A stretch of DNA of 57,902 bases from a virus. The stretch covers positions 1 to 57,902 of the IMG/VR virus record IMGVR_UViG_3300044972_001586. One strand, written 5' to 3'. The notes beneath the pieces are model-generated. The model was not told the origin of the DNA. It did no database searches and was given only the letters and a program-made list of their open reading frames with translations. Each line of letters starts with the position of its first letter. Position 1 is the first letter of the stretch. Positions 24,856-33,222 of the stretch are shown one piece after another. The translations under genes were made by a program, and so were the position numbers.

Positions 24856-25632
24856 TTAGTATTTATTTAGTTTTAGGATTCCTTTTTCTTTATTGAAACA
24901 GTGAAGAGATGTGATGTGCATTGCATAATAACCTGGGGTAACGTCTCCCCATCTTTCAGGGTCTCTGTTTTTCAATTCGTCTAATACCCACATTAATTTT
25001 CTGCAAGCCATATAAATATCATCCCTAAAGTGTCTGATGTAGTCACAGGATCTAATGTAATATACGATATGAAGGTGATTTCCTCTTCTCATAAAATGAT
25101 ATCCGATTGTGCAAGGAACTCTTTCCCCATGAACTACCCCGGTGTCTTCCGGAAACCACATTGGAAGAAAAGCCTGTCTAGTAAAAGGTTCTTTCTGAAG
25201 TAGATTCAGAACATCTCCAAAATCCCCATAGTCATACCTGATCCCTTTCATGACTGTATTGGGTTCTTTGTCTGCATATCTAGGCCAAAGTCTTTCTGGA
25301 TAAGTGTGGGAGAATTGACTGTGCCCTCCAAATTGCTCGTTGTTCTTCTGAGCAAAAGGCCACCACTCATGAGAAGGGGGAGGATTTAAAGGAAGACCTC
25401 CGATTCTTTCTTCAAAGTGATCGTCAGCCCAAGGTAAATTTGGACGAACTTCTTCTCTTAACTCTTCTAGGGTTTGAGGTATGAAACACTGAAACGAGTG
25501 ATTCATAATCTCGTTCATATCGTCAGGGGAATCTATCCCTTGCCACTTTTCAGTTTTAACAACGTATCCGTGATTGGAAAGTTTTTCTTTAGACCATTTG
25601 ATTGCGTCTGAGAACTTTGAGAATGTCTTCAT
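24856..25632 (-). CDS. Divergent thymidylate synthase-like protein
   Basis: 258 residues. The C-terminal half follows the ThyA fold: EPFTRQAFLPMWFPED (148-163), catalytic Cys in VPCTIGYHF (C174), and LHIVYYIRSCDYIRHFRDDI, equivalent to the substrate-binding RS.D region. It lacks the N-terminal DRTGTGT of true ThyA and, since thyA is also present, is probably not a plain dTMP synthase. Relatives make hydroxymethyl-dUMP or hydroxymethyl-dCMP in phages with modified DNA; which substrate applies here is not visible. Confidence 0.7.
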   Translation of the reverse strand: MKTFSKFSDAIKWSKEKLSNHGYVVKTEKWQGIDSPDDMNEIMNHSFQCFIPQTLEELREEVRPNLPWADDHFEERIGGLPLNPPPSHEWWPFAQKNNEQFGGHSQFSHTYPERLWPRYADKEPNTVMKGIRYDYGDFGDVLNLLQKEPFTRQAFLPMWFPEDTGVVHGERVPCTIGYHFMRRGNHLHIVYYIRSCDYIRHFRDDIYMACRKLMWVLDELKNRDPERWGDVTPGYYAMHITSLHCFNKEKGILKLNKY

Positions 25633-25676
25633 TGAGGATTATATCTCAGAAGACGAAAAAGTTTTCTTTTCTACAC

Positions 25677-26267
25677 TTAACTTTTAGGCCAAGATTTAAT
25701 TTTGAACTCTTTGAAGTCAGAAGATTTTGGTTTGACGTTAGGAAAGTAATACATGCTGGTATCTTTTCCTGCAATTATTCTTTTATAGAAACCCGAAGGA
25801 ACGGTAGCTCCAGTGGGTAATTTAATTGGATTTTTATACTCGAGTTTGATTAGAACATTAACTTTATCTTTTTCCCCAGAAATCCTTCTTTCTTCTGCTT
25901 CTAAAAGTCTCCACGTTCCTCTGTTTAGATATTGATCTTGAAGAGCACAATTAAGGTATGAGAATGTTTTTCTTAGCATCTCCGTACTGCAAGTAAAAGC
26001 TGCCGCAGGAGCCATGTGTCCTTTATCGTAGACGTTATTTTCATAGTCTGCATTATCTGAAGTGATGATGGAATCGTTAGTGTAGAAGTCCATTCCTTTT
26101 CTTGAAGCGGTCCCATTTGGACAAAGAACTGTGTATTCTACGCTTAAAGGTTGCTGATAAGCCTCGGAATAATTAACCGTAAAAATGTCGGTCTTTACCA
26201 GAACACTAGTCCTTGGCGTTAAAGATAAGAGGATAAGAATTATTGGTATCAGAAAAAATCTTTTCAT
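25677..26267 (-). CDS. Secreted DNA/RNA non-specific endonuclease (NUC family)
   Basis: 196 residues with a hydrophobic N-terminus (about 3-18) that is a signal peptide or anchor. The active-site motif YDKGHMAPAAAF at 80-91 is the NUC-family DRGH(M) with Lys for Arg; the following Cys and Asn (SYLNCALQDQYLN) fit the metal-binding Asn helix. Probably degrades nucleic acid in the periplasm, for example extracellular DNA or DNA of competing phages. Confidence 0.8.
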   Translation of the reverse strand: MKRFFLIPIILILLSLTPRTSVLVKTDIFTVNYSEAYQQPLSVEYTVLCPNGTASRKGMDFYTNDSIITSDNADYENNVYDKGHMAPAAAFTCSTEMLRKTFSYLNCALQDQYLNRGTWRLLEAEERRISGEKDKVNVLIKLEYKNPIKLPTGATVPSGFYKRIIAGKDTSMYYFPNVKPKSSDFKEFKIKSWPKS

Positions 26268-26313
26268 GAATTTTTTGTTTTTCTATATATTAAAAACACA
26301 GAATCTAACTGCA

Positions 26314-26345
26314 CAAAAAAGACCGATAATTTTTATCGGTCTTTT
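26314..26345. terminator. Bidirectional terminator
   Basis: Perfect inverted repeat AAAAGACCGATAA / TTATCGGTCTTTT with A- and T-runs on both sides, located between the endonuclease and the downstream membrane-anchored gene. Confidence 0.85.
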
Positions 26346-26365
26346 AATATATTCTAAAATATCAC

Positions 26366-26674
26366 TTATTGTGATTTTTTAGGTCTTCCTTTTTTCTTCG
26401 CAGGAGATTTCTCGGTCTCTGTAGTTTTCTTTGCCTTTGTAGTTTTCTTAGGTTTGCTAATTGCTTTAACCTCTTTAACTGGCTCTTGTACGGGAATTTC
26501 CTCAACAATTGGTTCTTCTTTAACCTCTTCTTCTGGTGACCAGGTTTCAATAGGTAGATCTAATTCGGGAATTGTGGTTTCCTCTGAGGATAATTCTTTT
26601 TCGTCTTTCTTTAGAAACTTGTAAGCTCCAAAAATAAGTAAAGCGATTACTGTGATTAAAATTATTTCTGTCAT
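26366..26674 (-). CDS. Membrane-anchored protein with Pro/Glu linker and histone-like basic tail
   Basis: 102 residues: TM helix at 3-18, acidic Pro/Glu segment (about 28-70), then a Lys/Ala/Thr tail (KKTTKAKKTTE, ending KKKGRPKKSQ). GRPKK is an AT-hook-like core. It may tether DNA or nucleoid material to the membrane; this is inference. Confidence 0.6.
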   Translation of the reverse strand: MTEIILITVIALLIFGAYKFLKKDEKELSSEETTIPELDLPIETWSPEEEVKEEPIVEEIPVQEPVKEVKAISKPKKTTKAKKTTETEKSPAKKKGRPKKSQ

Positions 26675-26694
26675 ATTATTTTTAGATTTATACC

Positions 26695-27135
26695 TTAAAG
26701 TGAGGAAAAAATTTCATCTACCATTGGAATATATCTTGGTAATGTTCTTCTCTGGCACTCTTCATAATCCATGAAAACTGCATCTGAAAGTTCTTCTTCC
26801 TGAAGCATATACTTTGGAATTTCCCCTTTTATCAATGTGGGTATTCCTAATTGATCCAGAGAATCAATTCTGCATTCAAAGATATAAACTTCTTTATAAG
26901 CTTTTGCCCCTTGAGCATTGGTGTACCTTACCAAGTGTTCTTTTCCGAGCATGTCTATCGGAACTTTAATTCCGCATTCTTCCTCTACCTCTCTAATTGC
27001 AGCTTCTTCTTTTGTCTCACCTTCTTCCAACTTACCTTTTGGAGGCATCCAGCTTCTAAACCAAGGAGAACGAGTTGCATGGGACAGGAGGATTTTCCCG
27101 TCGTAAATGATTGCTATTCCAGCTGACTTTTCCAT
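26695..27135 (-). CDS. Nudix hydrolase
   Basis: 146 residues with an intact Nudix box running from Gly34 (GKLEEGETKEEAAIREVEEE) to CGI at 54-56, including the REVEEE metal-binding helix. Cleaves nucleoside diphosphates linked to another group. Substrate unknown; T4 NudE-like enzymes act on ADP-ribose or Ap3A. Confidence 0.88.
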   Translation of the reverse strand: MEKSAGIAIIYDGKILLSHATRSPWFRSWMPPKGKLEEGETKEEAAIREVEEECGIKVPIDMLGKEHLVRYTNAQGAKAYKEVYIFECRIDSLDQLGIPTLIKGEIPKYMLQEEELSDAVFMDYEECQRRTLPRYIPMVDEIFSSL

Positions 27136-27140
27136 GGTTT

Positions 27141-27192
27141 ATATATTCAAAATAATTTTGTGGGGGCATTGGCATACTTTAAAAGAATGTCC
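27141..27192 (-). pseudogene. 3' remnant of a second DUF4326 gene
   Basis: Downstream of the homing-endonuclease frame the minus strand reads CHGDILLKYANAPTKLF-stop in a frame different from the endonuclease. This is nearly identical to the C-terminus CHGDILLKYANAPSKLF of the intact DUF4326 gene at 28163-28498. The endonuclease C-terminus (NHVTGTFF) runs through this remnant out of frame. Confidence 0.75.
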
Positions 27193-28117
27193 CCGTGACA
27201 TGATTTAGGCTTAGATATTCTATTAGATTATCGTAATTTTTATCCACGATAAACATAAAATTATACCCTCTCTTTTTACATTCTTTCTCCTTCTCTAAAT
27301 TACATTCTAAATCAGAATTAAGTGTATAGGTAGATTTAATTTCTATTATAAGATTCAAATCATCAATAATAAAATCCGAATGGTAAACTCTATTTTTCTT
27401 ATTAAAATTATAAGATAATGAAGGACCATTGTTTACTTTAATTGAATTAGATTCGCAAAATTCTAAAAAATCCAATTCGTAATCTCCCTGATAAGTTAAA
27501 TCTGTGTCTTTGTATCTACAGACTCTAAAAGAGGATTTTTGAATTTTTTCCCAGATTTCTGGAATTTGGTTCGTGTGCCTTACCCCATATTTTAATAAGC
27601 AGGTTTCTTCTTTTTTCTCCTGATTGTTATAATTTTCGTCTCCGTGTTTATTTAACTTAGTTTCTTTCCTTTTCTTCTGATTATTATATGTTTCGTCACC
27701 GTGTTTCCTTTTTAAAGTTTCTTTTCTTTTCTCTGGGTTATTATAATTTTGGTCTCCGTGTTTATTTAACTTAGTTTCTTTCCTTTTGTCTAAAGATTTT
27801 TTATTATTTCTTAAACTAAGCTCCCTTTGTAAAACCGGATTTCTAAAAACAGATCCATTTTTAGAAATTCTATCTTTATGAATGCAGGATTTACATTCGT
27901 ATGTAAAATTTATTTTGTCCCGTACCCCTCTAAACTCTATATTTTCTATTTTTCCACATTTGTCGCATTCGGCATTTACCCTTACATGGCTTCCCTTTGG
28001 AAGGTGTAGAGAGTTTATATCTAATGTATCTGACATTTTAGCCTCATAGCCAAGATTTCTATAATATTTTAGATGGTTCGAATTTACTTTAATAGTAATT
28101 ATTTCTTTTAAAATCAT
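27179..28117 (-). CDS. Homing endonuclease-like protein with HGD repeats
   Basis: 312 residues. An N-terminal zinc-finger pair is present (CDKCG and CKSC, about 52-80). Four copies of a K-x-x-KHGDENYNN-type repeat (about 110-180), of the kind found in phage DNA-recognition linkers, follow. The C-terminal nuclease-like domain has YELDF (about 227), a DFIIDDLNLIIEIKS segment (D...EIK, PD-(D/E)XK-like) and a Cys/Lys-rich helix. It is inserted directly after a DUF4326 gene with a duplicated 3' end, as expected of a mobile free-standing endonuclease. Confidence 0.7.
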   Translation of the reverse strand: MILKEIITIKVNSNHLKYYRNLGYEAKMSDTLDINSLHLPKGSHVRVNAECDKCGKIENIEFRGVRDKINFTYECKSCIHKDRISKNGSVFRNPVLQRELSLRNNKKSLDKRKETKLNKHGDQNYNNPEKRKETLKRKHGDETYNNQKKRKETKLNKHGDENYNNQEKKEETCLLKYGVRHTNQIPEIWEKIQKSSFRVCRYKDTDLTYQGDYELDFLEFCESNSIKVNNGPSLSYNFNKKNRVYHSDFIIDDLNLIIEIKSTYTLNSDLECNLEKEKECKKRGYNFMFIVDKNYDNLIEYLSLNHVTGTFF

Positions 28118-28121
28118 ATAT

Positions 28122-28129
28122 TATATATC
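28122..28129 (-). promoter_or_regulatory. GATATATA promoter-like box
   Basis: GATATATA just upstream of the homing endonuclease start at 28117; the same motif precedes many genes in this window. Confidence 0.4.
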
Positions 28130-28162
28130 TTTATGCTATCCTAAAAAATGTCACGGATAGAA

Positions 28163-28498
28163 TCAGAATAATTTAGAAGGAGCATTAGCATATTTTAGAA
28201 GTATATCTCCGTGGCATCTTCTATAGGGCTTACAGAAACATCCGAGGGTCTTTCCCTTTAGATCAGATAGTCTAGCCATTAATTCTTCATTAGACGTGAG
28301 GTATTGCTCAAATTTTTTAATGGCTTCTTCTCTATCCTTGACTACAAATTTGGCTAAAGTTCCTTCTTTGTGAGAATATGGATTTCCCCAAATTGAACCC
28401 CTTCCGATGAAAACATCAAAGGGTTCTTTCTGGCAATGAACTACTCTGGGCTTATCCAGCATTGAACGAAGATAAGATAACCCCTTTCTTTTGATCAC
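28163..28498 (-). CDS. DUF4326 family protein
   Basis: 111 residues matching the family pattern: RVVHCQKEPFDVFIGRG (18-34), IWGNPYSHKEG, then LKGKTLGCFCKPYRRCHGD near the end, with conserved Cys and His. Biochemical role unknown. Overlaps the upstream gene by 47 nt. Confidence 0.8.
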   Translation of the reverse strand: MIKRKGLSYLRSMLDKPRVVHCQKEPFDVFIGRGSIWGNPYSHKEGTLAKFVVKDREEAIKKFEQYLTSNEELMARLSDLKGKTLGCFCKPYRRCHGDILLKYANAPSKLF

Positions 28499-28715
28499 TG
28501 TTGGCAGTTCCTATTTCTTCGCAAGTGATAGAAGAAGCTTTCAAAGCCCAAGATGTTCTCCAAGATCCTCTTTTTCCTGCGGTCTCTACGAAAATTCCAC
28601 CTTCAGGAGAGATTGTCTTTGCTTCTTTCTCGTCCTTAGCACAAACTATACACGAATCGTAGGTATCATATCCGTTGTTGTCGTTCTGAGTTAGCAGATA
28701 TAATTTCAATCTCAT
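28452..28715 (-). CDS. Hypothetical protein, 87 aa
   Basis: MRLKLYLLTQNDNNGYDTYD... alpha/beta small protein containing CIVCAKDEKEAKTISP, as in short phage proteins that accompany DUF4326 genes. Unassigned. Confidence 0.55.
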   Translation of the reverse strand: MRLKLYLLTQNDNNGYDTYDSCIVCAKDEKEAKTISPEGGIFVETAGKRGSWRTSWALKASSITCEEIGTANSDQKKGVILSSFNAG

Positions 28716-28725
28716 TTTTTGATGA

Positions 28726-29160
28726 TTAGTGAGTGATAACTTCGAAATCCCTTCCAGAAGAATCTTTCAAGGACTCTATCCATTTTGAAGCTTCTTTTCC
28801 AGTTTCAAAACTTCGTTGAACTTGGATCTCGTGTTTAAGGTAAACCGTGACGTAAGGTTTATTACAAACCCTGTCGTTTATTCTTTCTCCCCAAGGGTAA
28901 ACCAAGTATCCAAATCTTTTAAGATCTTCTTCTGAATAGAATTTTCTATCAAACCAGGAATCTCTATCTACAAATCCAGCTGGGGTTGCCTTTTGTTTAA
29001 TCCTTAAACCGAAAAAAGATCTGATCTCTGGTTTGGCTTCTACCCAATGAAAAGAGGTTGGTCTTTCCGGGACAAATTTAATTTTTACTATTTGACTTGG
29101 GTCAAAGTGTTCTTGTATTTCCATTTTTATTCTTCTATTTCTTTTCTTTTGTTGAACCAT
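28726..29160 (-). CDS. Hypothetical protein, 144 aa
   Basis: Basic N-terminus (MVQQKKRNRRIKMEIQ); an internal start at Met13 (29124) would reduce the overlap with the upstream gene. Body unrecognised (WVEAKPEIRSFFGLRIKQKA). Confidence 0.5.
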   Translation of the reverse strand: MVQQKKRNRRIKMEIQEHFDPSQIVKIKFVPERPTSFHWVEAKPEIRSFFGLRIKQKATPAGFVDRDSWFDRKFYSEEDLKRFGYLVYPWGERINDRVCNKPYVTVYLKHEIQVQRSFETGKEASKWIESLKDSSGRDFEVITH

Positions 29161-29657
29161 TCTACGAATTCACAAACTGCTCTAAACGTTGCTTCGATTT
29201 TGGTTGGATATTTCTCATCGAATGACTTGGGGTTAATGGTAAATCCTGGATCTAACTGAAGATTCACGTAAATCCAGCAGCTTTTGTTCTCAATTTCGAC
29301 GCTAATTCCCTCGAAATTATACTCGGTCTCTCCATCTTCTCCTTCCCAAGAATACATTTCTTTTGAAAGGTCTAAGCTTTCGATTTTTTCCACTGCGGTC
29401 ATCAACCATTCCCAAGATCTGTGATAGGCTAAATCCTTATGGACTCTTCCTAAATAAGTTCCCGAAACTTTCGGATGAGCTTTTTCTTTCCTCCATCCCG
29501 GTAGGGTTTCTTCCCTCGTGTGAGGGTAGTAACCATAGCCCATAAATTCGGCTATTAATTTGTTTCCTTCTAGTATTTCTTCTGGTGTCATTTCGTATCT
29601 GGTTCGAATTCTGCTTTTAATCTTAGGTAGCTCTTGAGTCTTTCCTCTTTTGCCCAT
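29127..29657 (-). CDS. Hypothetical protein, 176 aa
   Basis: Soluble with many aromatic residues (GYGYYPHTREETLPGW, DLAYHRSWEWLMTAVEK). The block LMTAVEKIESLD ... CWIYVNLQLDPG is seen in many phage unknowns. Start may be internal, because the first 20 residues overlap the upstream gene. Confidence 0.55.
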   Translation of the reverse strand: MGKRGKTQELPKIKSRIRTRYEMTPEEILEGNKLIAEFMGYGYYPHTREETLPGWRKEKAHPKVSGTYLGRVHKDLAYHRSWEWLMTAVEKIESLDLSKEMYSWEGEDGETEYNFEGISVEIENKSCWIYVNLQLDPGFTINPKSFDEKYPTKIEATFRAVCEFVEWFNKRKEIEE

Positions 29658-29905
29658 TTATCTTGTCGTTCAATATCCTTCATTCTTTTTTGAAACTGTT
29701 CATCAGTTTCTTCAACCATTCGAGTAATATAACCTCCCCAATTTCCTTCATTTTCATCCTCTTCCCATGAAGAATAAATTAAGTCATCATCTTCTAATTG
29801 AAGGTGTTTAATATCACCCCATTTTAATTGAGTATTAAGTTGATGCCAATAAATGTGTGTTTCTTTTTTAATTTTCTCTTTTGATTTTCTATCTTTTTCG
29901 AACAT
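29588..29905 (-). CDS. Hypothetical protein, 105 aa
   Basis: Highly charged protein (MFEKDRKSKEKIKKETHIYW) with a C-terminal helix FQKRMKDIERQDKWAKEERL. No recognised domain. Confidence 0.55.
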   Translation of the reverse strand: MFEKDRKSKEKIKKETHIYWHQLNTQLKWGDIKHLQLEDDDLIYSSWEEDENEGNWGGYITRMVEETDEQFQKRMKDIERQDKWAKEERLKSYLRLKAEFEPDTK

Positions 29906-29910
29906 ATTTT

Positions 29911-30492
29911 TTATTGTTTAAAACCTTCTATTTCTGCAATTGTTTTCATTAGCTTATTGAGGTTGCAGTTCTTCACCAGAGTGCTTGAACTAATTCCCAT
30001 TTTCTTAACTATCTTAGCAACATATCCGTCTGTATTGTTCTCAAACGAAGGGGCATATCTACTGATACAATCCCGGATTGAACTATTCCAGTACACTTTC
30101 TTTAGAACAATTTCCAGAGCTTTGTAACCGTGTTGCTCATTGGCAAAATGTAGAAATTCTCCTGAGGGTGCTTGAACAGTTCCTATTGCTAGATCATTCA
30201 CTTCTTTAATTGACGAGGGTCGAAGTGCCCCCGGATTGTTACAGAAGGTCGGAATATTAGCATTTCGATCCACTGTGATTTCCGTTAGACCGTGTTTCAT
30301 GACAACTAATTGCTCGACTGTGTCATGAACTACTACCTCTTTGTAAATGAACTTTTGTTGGATTGGAATAAATGATGATAATATCACCAGTATCATTAAA
30401 GACACAAATAATCCGGCTAGTACGTTTTTAATTTTGTAATTGAAGGTAATGTCCTTGACTGACATGTCCTCATTTTGTTTATAAATTCTCAT
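29911..30492 (-). CDS. Membrane-anchored murein-hydrolase-like protein
   Basis: 193 residues. An N-terminal TM helix (about 23-44) is followed by a domain starting CNNPGALRPSS (about 83-93), resembling the NNPGN(I/L)R opening of phage lytic enzymes. EQHGYKALEIVLKKVY and ISRYAPSFENNTDGYVAKI complete the pattern. Likely acts on peptidoglycan from the host inner membrane. Confidence 0.65.
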   Translation of the reverse strand: MRIYKQNEDMSVKDITFNYKIKNVLAGLFVSLMILVILSSFIPIQQKFIYKEVVVHDTVEQLVVMKHGLTEITVDRNANIPTFCNNPGALRPSSIKEVNDLAIGTVQAPSGEFLHFANEQHGYKALEIVLKKVYWNSSIRDCISRYAPSFENNTDGYVAKIVKKMGISSSTLVKNCNLNKLMKTIAEIEGFKQ

Positions 30493-30511
30493 AACCTTTT
30501 ATTTTTATTTA

Positions 30512-30521
30512 AATATACGGT
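30512..30521 (-). promoter_or_regulatory. ACCGTATATT promoter-like box
   Basis: 20 nt upstream of the ATG at 30492; it overlaps the 3' end of the upstream gene. Confidence 0.5.
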
Positions 30522-30721
30522 CAGGGTTTTCTATAGACGTAGAGGGTGTCAACTTTATTATCTTTGATGATTAGTTCTATCTCAGGAACCATTGGGGAAG
30601 TTGTTCTGATTGCGTCGTCAATAAAGATCCAATCTATTAACTCCCATGCTCCCCAGACTGATAGACCGATAAAAAGTCCTCCTACTACTAATGCTGTGAA
30701 AACTCCGTCAAAATTGTACAT
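30521..30721 (-). CDS. Small membrane protein, 66 aa
   Basis: One or two hydrophobic segments (about 8-32) followed by a polar tail DNKVDTLYVYRKP. It is 2 nt from the next membrane gene and likely functions with it. Confidence 0.55.
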   Translation of the reverse strand: MYNFDGVFTALVVGGLFIGLSVWGAWELIDWIFIDDAIRTTSPMVPEIELIIKDNKVDTLYVYRKP

Positions 30722-30723
30722 AA

Positions 30724-31209
30724 TTATTTTTCTAGAATTACTTTTGCAAATGTTGAGTCCACTTTCATCTTTTCAACAATTTCCGTGGCGGTCATTGTTT
30801 TTGCTTGCTCTAGAATTTTCTCTTTTTGATTTTGGATTCCAAGGTCAACTTGGGCTTCCTTAGCCATATTTTTTAATTCTGATACTACAAAGCTAGAAAG
30901 CTCGTGTGGAATCTGCTTGGCAGTTGAGTCAGTGGTTAAGAAATTCATCGTTTGACCTCCTGCAATAATTAATAGTGCATCTTTTCTGTCCGGGGTAAAG
31001 ATGAATAGGGACCAAAAGAAAATCATAAATGGATAAGACCACCACATCCATTTTCGAGACATTCTCTGTGAATCTGGTTCATCACCGTTAAATATATATG
31101 CAATAGTCGCGATTACCGCAATTGCCGTAAATATAGTTATAAACGTGATAAACATCGTTTTAGCGTTGTCGGCTACTGTTAGCCAATAGAATAATTTAGT
31201 ATAATTCAT
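30724..31209 (-). CDS. Two-TM membrane protein with cytoplasmic helical tail, 161 aa
   Basis: Hydrophobic segments at about 20-40 and 57-72, then a charged helical domain (ELSSFVVSELKNMAKEAQ...). Preceded by an ACCGTATATT box. Unassigned; T4-like inner-membrane proteins of this shape exist. Confidence 0.6.
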   Translation of the reverse strand: MNYTKLFYWLTVADNAKTMFITFITIFTAIAVIATIAYIFNGDEPDSQRMSRKWMWWSYPFMIFFWSLFIFTPDRKDALLIIAGGQTMNFLTTDSTAKQIPHELSSFVVSELKNMAKEAQVDLGIQNQKEKILEQAKTMTATEIVEKMKVDSTFAKVILEK

Positions 31210-31219
31210 TTTTTATTTA

Positions 31220-31229
31220 AATATACGGT
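31220..31229 (-). promoter_or_regulatory. ACCGTATATT promoter-like box
   Basis: 11 nt upstream of the ATG at 31209. Confidence 0.55.
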
Positions 31230-31771
31230 CAAGACACAAGTTTAGAATACTCTTTGATGATAAAATTAACAATAGTTTCTTTGGAAGTTTCTGCTCCGTC
31301 CACAGTAAGGTGAATCTTATCTACCTCTTCTACCCTTTGTTTTATTTTAGCATCTAGGTCGATAGCCTCATCTAAGGTTTGGTTCCTTCCCTTTGGGTTA
31401 TAATTTTTAACCCTATTAAGCATGATGTTGATGGTTGGTCTTCTAAAGTATTCGCTGATCACAAGATCTTTAAATTCCCTGCTAGTTTCGGTCTCTCCGT
31501 AAACTGTACTTAGGAGAAGTGGGGAATCTGTTATAATGATGTCAACTTTTCCGTCCAGTCTCCAAATTCTGTGCTGCTGTTTTCCAAACACATAAATTTG
31601 ATCCCTTAGGACATTGTACGATTCTCCCCAGGTTAGATCTTTTGCATACTCAGTTACAAGTTCTACATTGTAGTCAAGATCTTTTAGAGCTGAAAAAATT
31701 CTAGCTGAATTGGTGGATTTTCCACTCCCCGGTCCGCCATATAGGTTAACGATTAAAGTTTTTGATTTCAT
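31229..31771 (-). CDS. P-loop nucleotide kinase/ATPase (NadR-like AAA)
   Basis: 180 residues with Walker A YGGPGSGKST at 11-20, a Walker B-like DIIITDSPLLL (about 77-87) and an Arg-rich lid (LNRVKNYNPKGRNQ). It resembles phage AAA kinases related to the NadR ribosyl-nicotinamide kinase domain. The substrate (nucleotide, NAD precursor or RNA end) is not determinable. Confidence 0.7.
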   Translation of the reverse strand: MKSKTLIVNLYGGPGSGKSTNSARIFSALKDLDYNVELVTEYAKDLTWGESYNVLRDQIYVFGKQQHRIWRLDGKVDIIITDSPLLLSTVYGETETSREFKDLVISEYFRRPTINIMLNRVKNYNPKGRNQTLDEAIDLDAKIKQRVEEVDKIHLTVDGAETSKETIVNFIIKEYSKLVS

Positions 31772-31795
31772 TCATCTTAGTAGATGAAAATAGAC

Positions 31796-31981
31796 TCAAA
31801 TGTTTCTTTTTTCTTTGGATTTTTTGATTTCATATTCCCAAAGATCCTGGTACATTCCTGCTTCAAACTCCTTCTCTTTTGCAAGGTACAAAGCACCTTC
31901 CATGGTCCTCTTTTGGTCTTCTGGCTTAACCGGGTAGCCTCCAAAGGCCAGCTGGCAAATAAAAATTTCCCGCTTATTCAT
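31796..31981 (-). CDS. Hypothetical protein, 61 aa
   Basis: MNKREIFICQLAFGGYPVKP... charged small protein; overlaps the HAD gene by 8 nt, so the two are probably co-translated. Confidence 0.5.
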   Translation of the reverse strand: MNKREIFICQLAFGGYPVKPEDQKRTMEGALYLAKEKEFEAGMYQDLWEYEIKKSKEKRNI

Positions 31982-32498
31982 TCAAGAATTTTATAATTTT
32001 ATCTCTTACTCCAGATTGTTTGATTCCCTCGTAAGATCTAGGTGTTAAAACAAAGTTTGTTAAACCCCATCCATCCCTCATAGACATATCCAAGTCGTCA
32101 ACGGCAACCCATTTGGTAATTTCTGGATGCTCTTCTAGGTATTTCAGGATCTCTAAAGATCGGGTTTGTGCTAATTCAGTCATGTAAAACCAAGGAAAAT
32201 CATCAGGGGATCTAACAGGACCTTTAGTTGTCATTCCGATTGGAACTTTGATAACTCCAGAATCCCGATAAACTTGTTGAAGCAATTCCAAATCTCCATG
32301 AAATCTCCAGTCGGAAGAAATAACTATCTCCGCATCTGTTACTTCCAGGATTTTGTTTAAAACCTTTACAGCTTTAAGATCAAATCCATCAAAAACAGAT
32401 TTCCATCCATCAGACGGAGTAAACTTCCGTCTTCTACCCCATTGAGCAGAAAGACAAATTACACCATCGTGATCTAAAAATATAACTTTAGAATTCAT
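31974..32498 (-). CDS. HAD-family phosphatase of the RNA-repair (Swiss Army Knife) type
   Basis: 174 residues. HAD motif I FLDHDGVI at 7-14 with nucleophile Asp9 and Asp11; motif II IVISSDWR (about 58-65); motif III/IV WVAVDDLDMS. The SSDWR segment is characteristic of HAD domains associated with RNA-repair proteins. With the phosphatase-less kinase at 7240 it could rebuild the two functions of T4 Pnk on separate polypeptides. Confidence 0.72.
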   Translation of the reverse strand: MNSKVIFLDHDGVICLSAQWGRRRKFTPSDGWKSVFDGFDLKAVKVLNKILEVTDAEIVISSDWRFHGDLELLQQVYRDSGVIKVPIGMTTKGPVRSPDDFPWFYMTELAQTRSLEILKYLEEHPEITKWVAVDDLDMSMRDGWGLTNFVLTPRSYEGIKQSGVRDKIIKFLNE

Positions 32499-32681
32499 TT
32501 AGGACCCTATTTTTTTAACTGAGTATTTATGACCTGAGTCTGTGTTAGTGTTCATGATGTCTGCAAAGTTTAAAGCTTCAGCTTCCTTTTCAAACTCAAG
32601 AATTTCTGCATGACCGTTCAACATAATGACAGGCAATTTTGTGCCTTTGCTAGATTCGATTTCTTTGATTATTATATACAT
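32499..32681 (-). CDS. Hypothetical protein, 60 aa
   Basis: MYIIIKEIESSKGTKLPVIM... compact alpha/beta peptide with EALNFADIMN helix. Abuts the HAD gene start by 1 nt. Confidence 0.5.
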   Translation of the reverse strand: MYIIIKEIESSKGTKLPVIMLNGHAEILEFEKEAEALNFADIMNTNTDSGHKYSVKKIGS

Positions 32682-32682
32682 T

Positions 32683-33222
32683 TTATTTCTTTATCCAATT
32701 GTAATTTTCTTTTAGTATTTCTCTTGAGTATCTGTTTAGACACGGAGATCCAGTGTTATAAGCACCAAATGCTAAACCCCAATCCCCATGAATTTTATAC
32801 CAGTCTTTCATCATGCTCATAGAAACCCTGACGTTGAGTTTGATGTCGTTCCTTAACTCCTTTCCAGTTACCTTTCTTCCGGCATGTTTACGGGCATATC
32901 TGGGCATAATCTGCATAGGACCAACCGCTCCAGCTGATGAGGTCTGTTTGTGGTTGTACGAGGAATCTAGAGGACCTTGATATCTCGTCTCCTGATAGGC
33001 AATCCCAAAGGCATATTTTTCAGGAATCCCATACTCTTTGCAATATTTTTTGATGTAGTAGTACACCCTAATTGAGGGGATAGATTTATCGATCTCCTCC
33101 TCCGTCATGTTCCCTATATAAGGGTCTTTTGGTTCCTCCCTTGGGAATAAAATCAAAGCAAGACAAACTATAATACCTGTTATAGTTGCTGCTACAATTT
33201 TATTTCTCTTCTGAGATTCCAT
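32683..33222 (-). CDS. Membrane-anchored lytic transglycosylase (SLT fold)
   Basis: 179 residues. TM anchor at about 9-26, then the SLT pattern: AFGIAYQETRYQG with catalytic Glu78, SSAGAVGPMQIMPRYA (about 97-112), and AFGAYNTG near the end. Cleaves the glycan backbone of peptidoglycan. An ACCGTATACT box ends 8 nt before its ATG. Confidence 0.87.
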   Translation of the reverse strand: MESQKRNKIVAATITGIIVCLALILFPREEPKDPYIGNMTEEEIDKSIPSIRVYYYIKKYCKEYGIPEKYAFGIAYQETRYQGPLDSSYNHKQTSSAGAVGPMQIMPRYARKHAGRKVTGKELRNDIKLNVRVSMSMMKDWYKIHGDWGLAFGAYNTGSPCLNRYSREILKENYNWIKK

